DNA from: an uncultured Planctomycetaceae bacterium
GTDB taxonomy: Bacteria; Planctomycetota; Planctomycetia; Pirellulales; UBA1268
DNA: 24,334 nt
NCBI GenBank assembly: GCA_903885855.1
Contig: CAISKG010000371.1
Location: 1-24,334, forward strand
Direction of reading: 5' to 3'
Made by a program: the position numbers and the translations under genes. This document shows positions 13,188 to 21,909 of this stretch, piece by piece (the stretch's first letter is position 1; the number at the start of each line of letters is the position of its first letter). The notes beneath the pieces are model-generated. The model made no database searches. It was not told the origin of the DNA and saw only the letters and a program-made list of their open reading frames with translations.

Positions 13188-16151
13188 ATGCAAGCCAGTG
13201 GAGAGTCTCCGTCGCGGCGCGGGCTGCGCCCGTGGCTCGCCGTCGCGCTGGCGGCGCTGTCGGGCGTCGCGCTGCCCGGGCGGCGCGCCTCCGCCGCGTT
13301 CGACACCGCGGCCTTCGAGGCGAAGATCCGTCCGCTCCTAGTGACCCGCTGCCTGGAGTGCCACGGCGGCCCGAAGACCAGCGGCGGCCTGGCCCTCGAC
13401 ACGCGCGACGGCTGGGCCAAGGGGGGCGATTCGGGGCCGGCCATCGTCCCCGGCGACCCCGAGGCGTCGCTCGTGATGCGGGCGGTGCGCGGTGCGGAGG
13501 GCGTGTCGGCGATGCCGCCGGAGGAGGATCACGCCGGCAACGCGCTGTCGCGGCTCACCGGCGAGGAGATCGCCCTCCTCGAGGACTGGATCCGCGCCGG
13601 CGCCCCCGACCCGCGCGTCGCCGGGGCCAAGGTCGGCGGCATGGGGCTCGACGCCGCGCGCGACTGGTGGGCCTTCCAGCCGCTGGCGGGCGGCTCCGCG
13701 CCGTCGCCGGAGGCGATCGACGGGCTGATCGACGCCGAATTGGCCGCGCGCGGCCTGGTCGCCGCGGGGCCGGCCGACGACCGGAGCTTCATCCGCCGGG
13801 CCACCTACGATCTCACCGGTCTGCCGCCCTCGCCGGAGGAGGTGGCCGCGTTCGTCGCCGACACCGCCCCCGGCAAGGACGCCCGCCTCGTGGAGCGGCT
13901 CCTGGCCTCGCCCGAGTACGGCGTCCACTGGGGCCGCCACTGGCTCGACGTCGTCCGCTACGCCGACACCGCCGGCGAGAACACCGACCGCCCGCTGCCC
14001 CACGCCTGGCGCTACCGCAACTGGGTCTTCGACGCCCTCAACCGCGACCTCCCCTACGCCGACTTCGTGCGCCTCCAGCTCGCCGGCGACCTGGTGGCCG
14101 CCGGGGGCGACCGCGAGGCGCGCAACGACGGCCGCGTGGCCACCGGCTACCTGGCGATCGCGCGCCGCTTCGGGCACGACATCGACAAGGACGTCCACCT
14201 CATGCACGAGGACGTGATCGACAACGTGGGGAAGAACTTCCTCGGCCTGTCGACCGGATGCGCCCGCTGCCACGACCACAAGTACGATCCGATCACCGCC
14301 GGCGACTACTACGCCCTCTACGGGATCTTCGCCAGCACGCGCTTCGCCTTCCCCGGCTGCGAGCCGAAGGGGCAGCCGCGCGATCTCGTGCCGCTCGAGC
14401 CCGGGCCCGCGCAGGCCGAGGCGCTCGCCGCCTGGACGGCCCGCGCGGCCGAACGCGACGCCGAGCGCGCCCGGCGCGACGCCGTCGCCGCGCGGCCGAA
14501 GCTCGGCGAGCGGGCGCGCACGGCCGCACGGATCCTCGCCGAGGGGAAGGTGGGGGAGGGGGAGAGCGTGGCCCTGGCCGCCGCCCCGATCGAGGTGGCG
14601 CTCGAGGCGGGGCAGGTGCTCGTCCTCGCCGTCGCCCCCGGCGGCAACCACGGCGCCGACAGCACGCTGGTGGAGTGGCGGATCCGCGACGCCGCGGGAG
14701 GGGCGGCCTGGAGCACGGCCGACGTCGTCCCCCGGCTGGCGGAGGCCAATCCGCTGGTCGTCGACGGCGCCGCCTGGTGCTTCCTCGAGCAGAACGCCGA
14801 GGGGCCGGGATTCCTGGCCGAGAAGCGCGACGCCATCGACGGCAACGCGGCCCTCAAGGCCTGGCGCAGCGGCGACGTGCCGAGCGTGTTCGCCAACACG
14901 GCCGCCGAGCCGGTGGCGGTGTGGACGACGCTGCCGGCGGCGTCGCTCTTCGTCCATCCCGGGCCCGACCGCGCGGCGGCGCTGGCCTGGATCTGCCCGC
15001 GTGCGGGCAGCTATCGCCTCGAGGGGCGCGTCGCCGACGCGCATCCCGCGGCGCTCGACGGCGTGGCCTTCACCCTCGCCGTGGCGGGCGACTCCAGCTA
15101 CGGCCCGGCGCTCGCCGAGGCGGGAAGGCTGGCGGCGATGCCGCTGCCCGACCCGGGGCCCGAGCCGGTGCGGCCGCTGGCCTACGCCGTCGTCGAGGGG
15201 ACCGTCCACGACGCGCCGCTGCAGCAGCGCGGCGATCCGGAGAAGCCGGGGGAGGCGGTGCCGCGGCGCTGGCTCGAGGTCTTCGGCGGCGCGGCCGTGC
15301 CGGGGAGCGCGGAGAGCGGGCGGCGCGAGCTGGCCGGGTGGATCGCCGCGAGCCCCCTGGCGGCACGCGTGATCGTGAACCGGGTCTGGCAGTGGCACTT
15401 CGGCGCCGGGCTCGTCCGCACCCCCAACGACTTCGGCTCGCGCGGCGAGGCCCCCACCCATCCGCGCGTGCTCGAGGCGCTCGCCGCCGGCTTCGTGGCC
15501 GACGGCGGCCGACTCAAGGCCCTCCACCGCACGATCATGGCGACGCGCGCCTACCGGCGCTCGAGCGCCGCCGCGGCGGCGCTCGCCGAAGCCGACCCCG
15601 AGGGGCGGCTGCTGGGGCGGTTCCCACGCCGGCGCCTCACGGCGGAGGAGATCCGCGACAGCCTCCTCGTGGCCTCCGGCGAGCTCGACCGCACGCCGGG
15701 GGAGGGGCATCCCTTCCCGCCGGAGGCGAGCTGGACCTTCACCCAGCACGCCCCCTTCGCCGCCGTGTACGACTCCCCGCGGCGCAGCGCCTACCTGATG
15801 GTGCAGCGCCAGCGGCGCCATCCCTTCCTGGCGCTCTTCGACGGCGCCGACCCCAACGCCAGCACGCCGCTGCGACAGACGACGACGGTGCCGACGCAGG
15901 CGCTCTATTTCCTCAACGACCCCTTCTTCCACGACCGGGCCGCGGCGCTCGCCCGCCGCGTCCAGCCCCTGGCCGACGCGGCCGCCCGGATCGCCGCCGT
16001 CCACCGCCTGGCCTTGCAGCGCGATCCCACGGCGTCCGAGGTGGAGCGCGCGGCGCGGTTCCTCGCCGCCTATCCCGGCGGCGACGAGGAGCGCCTGGCG
16101 GCATGGGTGCGGGTGGTGCTGGCGTCCAACGAGTTCCTCCACGTCGACTGA
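13188..16151 (+). CDS. PSCyt1-DUF1549-DUF1553 cytochrome-type protein with beta-rich insert
   Basis: Predicted 987-residue exported protein of a planctomycete-specific family; function unknown, possibly heme-dependent. The ATG at 13188 follows GAGCGGGGG and opens a signal peptide (RPWLAVALAALSGVALPG...ASA). The PSCyt1 heme site is CLECH (Cys55, Cys58, His59) with a candidate distal Met in SAMPPEED. DUF1549 spans about residues 175-395, from IDAELAARGL through RRATYDLTGLPPSPEEV to the second heme-like motif CARCHDHKYDPI (Cys358, Cys361, His362). DUF1553 spans about 700-950, with VIVNRVWQWHFGAGLVRTPNDF, LTAEEIRDSLLVASGELD and TTTVPTQALYFLNDPFF. Between them lie an Ala/Arg-rich helical stretch (about 410-450) and a beta-rich insert (about 469-634) that resembles part of the gene at 17609-21874. 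An upstream ATG at 13116 is a less likely start. First gene of a cluster under probable GntR control. Confidence 0.9.
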   Translation: MQASGESPSRRGLRPWLAVALAALSGVALPGRRASAAFDTAAFEAKIRPLLVTRCLECHGGPKTSGGLALDTRDGWAKGGDSGPAIVPGDPEASLVMRAVRGAEGVSAMPPEEDHAGNALSRLTGEEIALLEDWIRAGAPDPRVAGAKVGGMGLDAARDWWAFQPLAGGSAPSPEAIDGLIDAELAARGLVAAGPADDRSFIRRATYDLTGLPPSPEEVAAFVADTAPGKDARLVERLLASPEYGVHWGRHWLDVVRYADTAGENTDRPLPHAWRYRNWVFDALNRDLPYADFVRLQLAGDLVAAGGDREARNDGRVATGYLAIARRFGHDIDKDVHLMHEDVIDNVGKNFLGLSTGCARCHDHKYDPITAGDYYALYGIFASTRFAFPGCEPKGQPRDLVPLEPGPAQAEALAAWTARAAERDAERARRDAVAARPKLGERARTAARILAEGKVGEGESVALAAAPIEVALEAGQVLVLAVAPGGNHGADSTLVEWRIRDAAGGAAWSTADVVPRLAEANPLVVDGAAWCFLEQNAEGPGFLAEKRDAIDGNAALKAWRSGDVPSVFANTAAEPVAVWTTLPAASLFVHPGPDRAAALAWICPRAGSYRLEGRVADAHPAALDGVAFTLAVAGDSSYGPALAEAGRLAAMPLPDPGPEPVRPLAYAVVEGTVHDAPLQQRGDPEKPGEAVPRRWLEVFGGAAVPGSAESGRRELAGWIAASPLAARVIVNRVWQWHFGAGLVRTPNDFGSRGEAPTHPRVLEALAAGFVADGGRLKALHRTIMATRAYRRSSAAAAALAEADPEGRLLGRFPRRRLTAEEIRDSLLVASGELDRTPGEGHPFPPEASWTFTQHAPFAAVYDSPRRSAYLMVQRQRRHPFLALFDGADPNASTPLRQTTTVPTQALYFLNDPFFHDRAAALARRVQPLADAAARIAAVHRLALQRDPTASEVERAARFLAAYPGGDEERLAAWVRVVLASNEFLHVD

Positions 16152-16174
16152 TCCCCCGCGGAGCCCGCACGCCC

Positions 16175-17590
16175 GTGTCCCGTCGCCCCCATCCGCCGGC
16201 CTGGACGCCCCTCCCCCCGCGGCGCGGCCTGCTGCGCTCGGCCGTGGCCGGCTCGCTCCTCATGCCGGCGATCGTCGAACGGCTCCTGGCCGACGCCGGG
16301 GATCCGCTCTCGCCGCGTGAGCCCCACTTCGCCCCCCGCGCGAAGCGCGTGATCTTCCTCTTCATGACCGGCGGGGTGTCGCACGTCGACACCTTCGACC
16401 CCAAGCCGGCCCTCCACCGCGACCATGGCAAGGAGATCAAGGCCGATCACCCGGAGATCAAGGACCGGCCCGGGTACGAGCGGATCTTCCTCAAGCGGCC
16501 GCAGTGGGATTTCGCGCCGCACGGCGCCTGCGGCACCGAGGTGAGCAGCCTCTTCCCGCACGTGGCCCGGTGCGTCGACGACATCGCCATGATCCGCTCG
16601 ATGCACACCTCCCACTCCAACCACTACAACGCCACGCTCGGCATGCACACCGGGTCGTTCGCCTTCTCCCGGCCGAGCATCGGGTCGTGGATCAGCTACG
16701 GCCTGGGCACCTCCAACGCCAATCTCCCCGGCTTCGTCGTCATCGCCCCGCAGCAGACCTACGCCGGCACGCAGGTCTACGCCAGCGACTTCCTCCCCGG
16801 GGCCCACCAGGGCACGCTCGTCGTGCCGGGGCCGCAGCCGGTGGCCAACATCGCGCCGCGCGTCCCCACCGACCGGCAGGCGCTGGAGCTCGAGGCGCTG
16901 GCCGCGCTCGACGGGGAGCACCTCGCCGCCCGCGGGGCCGATCCGCTCCTGGCGGCGCGGCTGAAGTCGTTCGAGACCGCCTTCGGCATGCAGATGGCGG
17001 TTCCCGACGCCTTCGACCTGGCCTCGGAGGACGACGCCACCCTCGCCCTCTACGGCCTCCCCCGCGGCCGGACCGACGGCTTCGCCTGGCAGTGCCTCGC
17101 GGCCCGGCGCCTGCTGGAGCGCGGCGTGCGCTTCGTGGAGCTCGTCGACACCGGCTCGAGCAACAACTGGGACGCCCACGGCGACATGATGAGCCACGTG
17201 GGCCTGGCCAAGAACGTCGACCAGCCGATCGCCGGCCTCCTCCAGGATCTCAAGCGCCGCGGGATGCTCGACGACACGCTCGTCGTCTGGACGACCGAGT
17301 TCGGCCGCACCCCCTTCAACAACACCGCCGACGCCAAGGGGCGCGAGCACCATCCCTGGGCCTTCACGTCGTGGCTGGCCGGGGCGGGCGTCCGCGGGGG
17401 GACGGTCCACGGCGCCACCGACGAGCACGGCCTGCGCGCGGTGGAGAAGCCGGTGCACGTCCACGACTTCCACGCCACGATCCTCTGGCTCATGGGCTTC
17501 GACCACGAGCGCCTCACCTTCCGCAGCGCCGGCCGCGACTACCGCCTCACCGACGTGGCGGGGAAGGTGGTCCACGACGTCCTCGCCTGA
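16175..17590 (+). CDS. DUF1501 family protein
   Basis: Predicted 471 residues. DUF1501 proteins resemble the alkaline-phosphatase/sulfatase superfamily, but their reaction is unknown. Family features: FMTGGVSHVDTFDPKP near the N-terminus, HTSHSNHYNATLGMHTG, VELVDTGSSNNWDAHGDM, WTTEFGRTPFNN and REHHPWAFTSWLAGAGVRGG, with many His and Asp residues suited to metal binding. The GTG at 16175 is chosen because it includes RRGLLRSAVAGSLLMP, the twin-arginine-like export signal usual in this family, with GGAG about 11 bases upstream. The ATG at 16262 would remove it. It lies 23 bases after the DUF1553 gene and 18 bases before the next gene. The PSD1-type plus DUF1501 pair is a recurrent arrangement in planctomycetes, so the two proteins presumably act together outside the cytoplasmic membrane. 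Confidence 0.9.
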   Translation: MSRRPHPPAWTPLPPRRGLLRSAVAGSLLMPAIVERLLADAGDPLSPREPHFAPRAKRVIFLFMTGGVSHVDTFDPKPALHRDHGKEIKADHPEIKDRPGYERIFLKRPQWDFAPHGACGTEVSSLFPHVARCVDDIAMIRSMHTSHSNHYNATLGMHTGSFAFSRPSIGSWISYGLGTSNANLPGFVVIAPQQTYAGTQVYASDFLPGAHQGTLVVPGPQPVANIAPRVPTDRQALELEALAALDGEHLAARGADPLLAARLKSFETAFGMQMAVPDAFDLASEDDATLALYGLPRGRTDGFAWQCLAARRLLERGVRFVELVDTGSSNNWDAHGDMMSHVGLAKNVDQPIAGLLQDLKRRGMLDDTLVVWTTEFGRTPFNNTADAKGREHHPWAFTSWLAGAGVRGGTVHGATDEHGLRAVEKPVHVHDFHATILWLMGFDHERLTFRSAGRDYRLTDVAGKVVHDVLA

Positions 17591-17608
17591 GCCGTCCCGG
17601 AGCCCCGC

Positions 17609-20600
17609 ATGGAATCCGCCGCCCGTTCCCGCCGCCGCGCCGCCTTCCCCTGCCTGCGACAGGCGGTGCTCGCCGCGAGCCTCGCGGCGGCGGCGCTCCC
17701 CGCGGCCGGCGACGACTTCGCGGGGTCGCTCCGCCCGCTCGTGGCGCGTTACTGCCTCGACTGCCACTCCGGCGCCGAGCCCGGCGGCGGCGTCGAGCTC
17801 GCCCGCTACGCCTCCGCGGCCGACGTGGCCGCCGATCCGGAGCCGTGGCGCCTCGCCGCCGACCAACTCCGCGCCGGGGCGATGCCGCCGGCCGACGCTC
17901 CGCAGCCGTCGCCCGAGGAGCTGGGAGCGCTGCGCGACGGGCTGCGGCGGGAGCTCCTGTCCGCGGCGGCCCGGGCCGACGGCGATCCCGGGCCGGTGGT
18001 GCTGCGCCGGCTCTCGAACGTCGAGTACACCGCGAGCCTCCGCGACCTCACCGGCGTCGACGCGCTCGAGCCGGCCCGCGACCTGCCCGCCGACGGCGCC
18101 GCCGGCGAGGGCTTCACCAACGTCGGGCAGGCACTGGTCATGTCGCCCCTGATGGTGGAGAAGTACCTCGACGCCGCCAAGGAGGTGGCCGCCCACGCCG
18201 TCCTCACCCCGTCGGGCATCCGCTTCAGCCCCTCCACCACGCGCCGCGACTGGACCGAGGAGCTCCTCGCCTCGATCCGCGCCATCTACGCCCGAACCAC
18301 CGAGAACTCCGGCGGCACGGCGGTGAACCTGCAGGGCATCGCCTTCGACACCAACGCCGGGGGCCGGCTGCCGCTGGTGCCCTGCCTGGCGGCGGCGCTT
18401 TCCGAGCGCGAGGGGCTGCTCGCCGGCACGGTCACCCCCGCGGAGGCCGCCGCGCGCCACGGCGTCAGCCCGCGCTACCTCGCGGCCCTCGTCGCGGCGC
18501 TGGTGGACGAGGCCCCCTGCCTCCCCCTCGACGCCGTCCGGGCGGAGTGGCGCCGCGCCGCCCCGGGCGACGCCGAGCGCCTCGCCGGCATGATCCGCCC
18601 CTGGCAGGAGGCGCTCTGGACCTTCAACACCATCGGCCACATCGGCAAGCGCGACGGGCCGAAGGCCTGGCAGACGCCGGTCGTGCCGCTCGCCGAGCGG
18701 CGCGAGATCCGCCTCCGCCTCCCCAAGGAGGGCGTCGACGGGTCGATCCCGGTGTGGTTCGCCGTCGGCGACGGCGGCGACGGCGCGGCGGGCGACACGG
18801 CCCTCTTCGAGCACCCGCGGATCGTGGCCCCCGGGAAGCCCGATCTGGCGCTCGTCGACCTGCGCGGCATCGTCGGCGGCCTCGTGGCCCGGCGCCGGTC
18901 CCTCGTCGACGCCACCGCCGAGGTCCTCGGCATCGCCGCGGCCGTGGAGGGGCCCCTCGACGCCGCCGCCGTCGACGCCCTCGCCGCCGCCCAGGGCGTC
19001 GACGCGGCGAACCTCCGCGCGTGGCTGGCCTACCTCGGCGTCGGCCAGGGGAGCGTGGCCCTCGAGGGGCGCATCGAGGGGCGATTGGAGGCCCACGCCG
19101 ACCACCCTCACGTCAAGGGATGGACCGGTGCCGACGCGCTGTCGGTGATCTCCAATCCCTCGGCCGACACCGTGCAGGTGCCGGGGACGATGAAGCCCGC
19201 GAGCCTGGCGGTGCATCCCTCGCCGTCGCTTCGCGTGGTGCTCGCCTGGCGCAGCCCCGTGGCGGCGACGGTGTCGATCGACGGCTCGGTGCAGCACGCG
19301 CACGCGGCCTGCGGCAACGGCGTCACCTGGGGGGTCGAGGTGCGGCGCGGCGCGGCGGTGGTGCGCCTCGCCTCGGGGCGGGCCCAGGGGGATGCCACCG
19401 TCGCGGTCGGCCCCTTCGCCGACGTCGTCGTCCGTCCCGGCGACGTGGTGCTCCTCTCCATCGGCCCCGGCGGGCGCGACCACACCTGCGACCTCACGGC
19501 CGTCGACCTCACCATCCGCGAGCGCGGGGGGGAGGGGCGCACGTGGAACCTCGCGCACGACGTCGTCCCCGACATCCTCGCGGGCAATCCCCACGCCGAC
19601 TCCCTCGGCCATGCCGACGTGTGGCACTTCGTGTCCGAGCCCGACACCGACGAAACGGCGCTGGCGGTGATCCCCTCCGGCTCGCTCCTCGACCGCTGGC
19701 GGTCCGCCGCCGATCCCGCGGAGCGCCGGCGGCTCGCCGAGGAGGTCGAGGCGCTGCTGCGTGACGGTCCCGGCGATCGCGCCGCCGACGCCCCCGACCG
19801 GCTCCTCCACGGCCATCTCACCGGCCTGGCCGGACCCCTCCTCGCCGCCGCCCGCGCCGACCTCGCGGCCGTGCACGCCCCTCCCGGCGCGGTGCCCGAC
19901 GAGGTCGTCCGCGCGAGTCCCGATCCGGCGCTGTTCGGCGTCCGCGGCGACGGTGGGCCGGTCGACCGCGTGGCGCTCGTGCTCCAGGCCCCGTCGGTGG
20001 TGCGCGTCGATCTCCCCGCGGATCTGGTCGCCGGGGCGGAGCTGGTCACCGTCGCCACCCTCGCCGACGCCGCCGCGGGGGGGGCGTCGGCCGGGTCGGT
20101 CCAGGCCCAGGTGCGGCTCGACGTGCCGCCGGCGCTCGACGCCGCCCCCGGCGCCGCCGCCGCGGCGCGCGGGGGGATGTGGTCGGACGGCGCGGGGCCC
20201 CCCGTGAGCGGCAATCCGATCCTGGTGCGCGATCCCGTCCGGCGCGCGGCGCTCGAGGCGCAGTTCGACACCTTCCGCGCCACCTTCCCGGCGGCGCTGT
20301 GCTACACGAAGATCGTGCCGGTCGACGAGGTGGTGACGCTGACCCTCTTCCACCGCGAGGACGGCGAGCTCTCCCGCCTCGTGCTCTCCGATGCGGAGCG
20401 CGACGAGCTCGAAAGACTGTGGCGCGAGCTCCATTTCGTGAGCGGCGACGCCCTCCAGCTCGTCGACGCCTACGAGCAGCTCTGGCAGTACGCCACCCAG
20501 GACGCCGACCCCAGCGCCTTCGAGCCGCTGCGGCAGCCGATCCTCGACCGGGCCGAGGCCCACCGCGCGGCGCTGGTGGCCGCCGAGGGGACGCACGTGG

Positions 20601-21874
20601 AGGCGCTCCTCGGGCTGGCCCGGCGCGCCTGGCGGCGGCCGCTTTCCTCCACCGAGCAGGTGGCCCTCCGCGGCCTCTACGCGCAGCTCCGCGCCGAGGG
20701 CATCGACCACGACGCGGCGGTGCGCACGCTCCTGGCCCGGATCCTCGTGGCGCCCTCCTTCCTCTACCACCTCGAGGCGGCCCCCCCCGGCGAGCGCCCC
20801 GGCCCCGTCGACGACCACGCGCTGGCCGCGCGGCTGGCGGCCTTCCTCTGGTCGAGCATCCCCGACGGGGAGCTCGGCGAGCTGGCTGACGCCGGCCGGC
20901 TCCGCGACCCTGAGGTGCTCGCCGGGCAGGTGGCGCGGATGCTCCGCGACGACCGCGTGGCGCGGCTGGCGCGTCACTTCGGCTGCCAGTGGCTCCACGT
21001 CGCCGACCTCGACACGCTCGACGAGAAGAGCCCGGCCCACTTCCCCGAGTTCGCCGCCCTGCGCGGGAGCATGCAGGAGGAGGCGGTGCGCTTCTTCACC
21101 GAGTTCTTCCGCGCCGACCGCCCGGTGGACTGGCTGATCGACGCCGACGAGACCTTCGTCGATCCGGCGCTGGCGGCCTTCTACGGCGCCGCCGAGGGGG
21201 CGCCGGCCGACGCCGCCGCCGGCGGATGGCGCCGCCTCGACGGCATGCAGGCGCGCGGCCGCGGGGGGATCCTCGGCCTGGCGGCGGTCCTCGCCCGGCA
21301 GAGCGGCGCCTCGCGCACCAGCCCCATCCTCCGGGGCACCTGGCTCACGGAGGTCGTCCTCGGCCGCAGGCTCCCCAAGCCGCCCCCGGGGATCCCGATC
21401 CTCCCCGAGGTGCCGCCGGAGGGGCTGACGGAGCGACAGCTGACGGCGATGCACTCCACGCTGCCGGCCTGCGCCTCCTGCCACCGCTCCATCGATCCCT
21501 GGGGCTTCGCGCTCGAGGGCTTCGACGCCGTCGGCCGCGCGCGCACGGCCGACTCCGCCGGCCTTCCGGTCGACACGCGCGCCGCGATTCCCGACCGCTC
21601 CGCGCCCGGCGCCGCGCGCGACGTCGAGGGGCTCTCCGGCCTGCGGAGCATCCTCCTGGAGAACCACCGGGAGGAGTTCCGGCGGCAGTTCGCGCGCAAG
21701 CTCCTCGGCTACGCCCTCGGCCGCAGCGTGCTGGTCTCCGACGAGCCGTTGCTCGAGCGCCTCGAGGCGGCGGCGGGCGACGGCGCGGTGCGGATGGTGC
21801 AGCTGATCGCCGACAGCCCGCAGTTCCGCACGATCCGCGGCCGCGACCTGCCCGACGCCCCCACAGCACCGTAG
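17609..21874 (+). CDS. DUF1587-DUF1595-DUF1592-DUF1588-DUF1585 cytochrome-type protein with very large insert
   Basis: Predicted 1421-residue exported protein of unknown function. The ATG at 17609 follows CGGAG and starts a signal peptide (CLRQAVLAASLAAAALPAAGD). An N-terminal cytochrome site CLDCH (Cys49, Cys52, His53) with AGAMPPAD is followed by DUF1587 (about 130-195, RRLSNVEYTASLRDLTGV). The C-terminal third has DUF1595 (about 1000-1055, ARRAWRRPLSSTEQVALRGL), DUF1592 (about 1070-1200, FLWSSIPDGELGELADAGRL), DUF1588 (about 1213-1312, RTSPILRGTWLTEVVLGR and heme-like CASCHRSIDPWGFALEGFD, Cys1288, Cys1291, His1292) and DUF1585 (about 1346-1410). About 700 residues (196-900) separate DUF1587 from the rest. 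They include a beta-rich stretch (532-679) related to the insert of the 13188-16151 protein and a helical part with HGVSPRYLAALVAALVDE. It is 18 bases downstream of the DUF1501 gene. Confidence 0.9.
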   Translation: MESAARSRRRAAFPCLRQAVLAASLAAAALPAAGDDFAGSLRPLVARYCLDCHSGAEPGGGVELARYASAADVAADPEPWRLAADQLRAGAMPPADAPQPSPEELGALRDGLRRELLSAAARADGDPGPVVLRRLSNVEYTASLRDLTGVDALEPARDLPADGAAGEGFTNVGQALVMSPLMVEKYLDAAKEVAAHAVLTPSGIRFSPSTTRRDWTEELLASIRAIYARTTENSGGTAVNLQGIAFDTNAGGRLPLVPCLAAALSEREGLLAGTVTPAEAAARHGVSPRYLAALVAALVDEAPCLPLDAVRAEWRRAAPGDAERLAGMIRPWQEALWTFNTIGHIGKRDGPKAWQTPVVPLAERREIRLRLPKEGVDGSIPVWFAVGDGGDGAAGDTALFEHPRIVAPGKPDLALVDLRGIVGGLVARRRSLVDATAEVLGIAAAVEGPLDAAAVDALAAAQGVDAANLRAWLAYLGVGQGSVALEGRIEGRLEAHADHPHVKGWTGADALSVISNPSADTVQVPGTMKPASLAVHPSPSLRVVLAWRSPVAATVSIDGSVQHAHAACGNGVTWGVEVRRGAAVVRLASGRAQGDATVAVGPFADVVVRPGDVVLLSIGPGGRDHTCDLTAVDLTIRERGGEGRTWNLAHDVVPDILAGNPHADSLGHADVWHFVSEPDTDETALAVIPSGSLLDRWRSAADPAERRRLAEEVEALLRDGPGDRAADAPDRLLHGHLTGLAGPLLAAARADLAAVHAPPGAVPDEVVRASPDPALFGVRGDGGPVDRVALVLQAPSVVRVDLPADLVAGAELVTVATLADAAAGGASAGSVQAQVRLDVPPALDAAPGAAAAARGGMWSDGAGPPVSGNPILVRDPVRRAALEAQFDTFRATFPAALCYTKIVPVDEVVTLTLFHREDGELSRLVLSDAERDELERLWRELHFVSGDALQLVDAYEQLWQYATQDADPSAFEPLRQPILDRAEAHRAALVAAEGTHVEALLGLARRAWRRPLSSTEQVALRGLYAQLRAEGIDHDAAVRTLLARILVAPSFLYHLEAAPPGERPGPVDDHALAARLAAFLWSSIPDGELGELADAGRLRDPEVLAGQVARMLRDDRVARLARHFGCQWLHVADLDTLDEKSPAHFPEFAALRGSMQEEAVRFFTEFFRADRPVDWLIDADETFVDPALAAFYGAAEGAPADAAAGGWRRLDGMQARGRGGILGLAAVLARQSGASRTSPILRGTWLTEVVLGRRLPKPPPGIPILPEVPPEGLTERQLTAMHSTLPACASCHRSIDPWGFALEGFDAVGRARTADSAGLPVDTRAAIPDRSAPGAARDVEGLSGLRSILLENHREEFRRQFARKLLGYALGRSVLVSDEPLLERLEAAAGDGAVRMVQLIADSPQFRTIRGRDLPDAPTAP

Positions 21875-21909
21875 GCTTTCCCGTCGGTCCCTCCCACCGG
21901 AGATTCCCC

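Noticed and set aside
12383..16174. Long open frame upstream of and in frame with the DUF1501 gene
   Set aside because: It overlaps gntR and the whole PSCyt1/DUF1553 gene. The DUF1501 family begins only near 16175 with its export signal.
21872..21877. TAGGCT as a -10 box for the DUF1552 gene
   Set aside because: Its TAG is the stop codon of the upstream gene and no -35 box fits. The gene is more simply read as part of the upstream unit.
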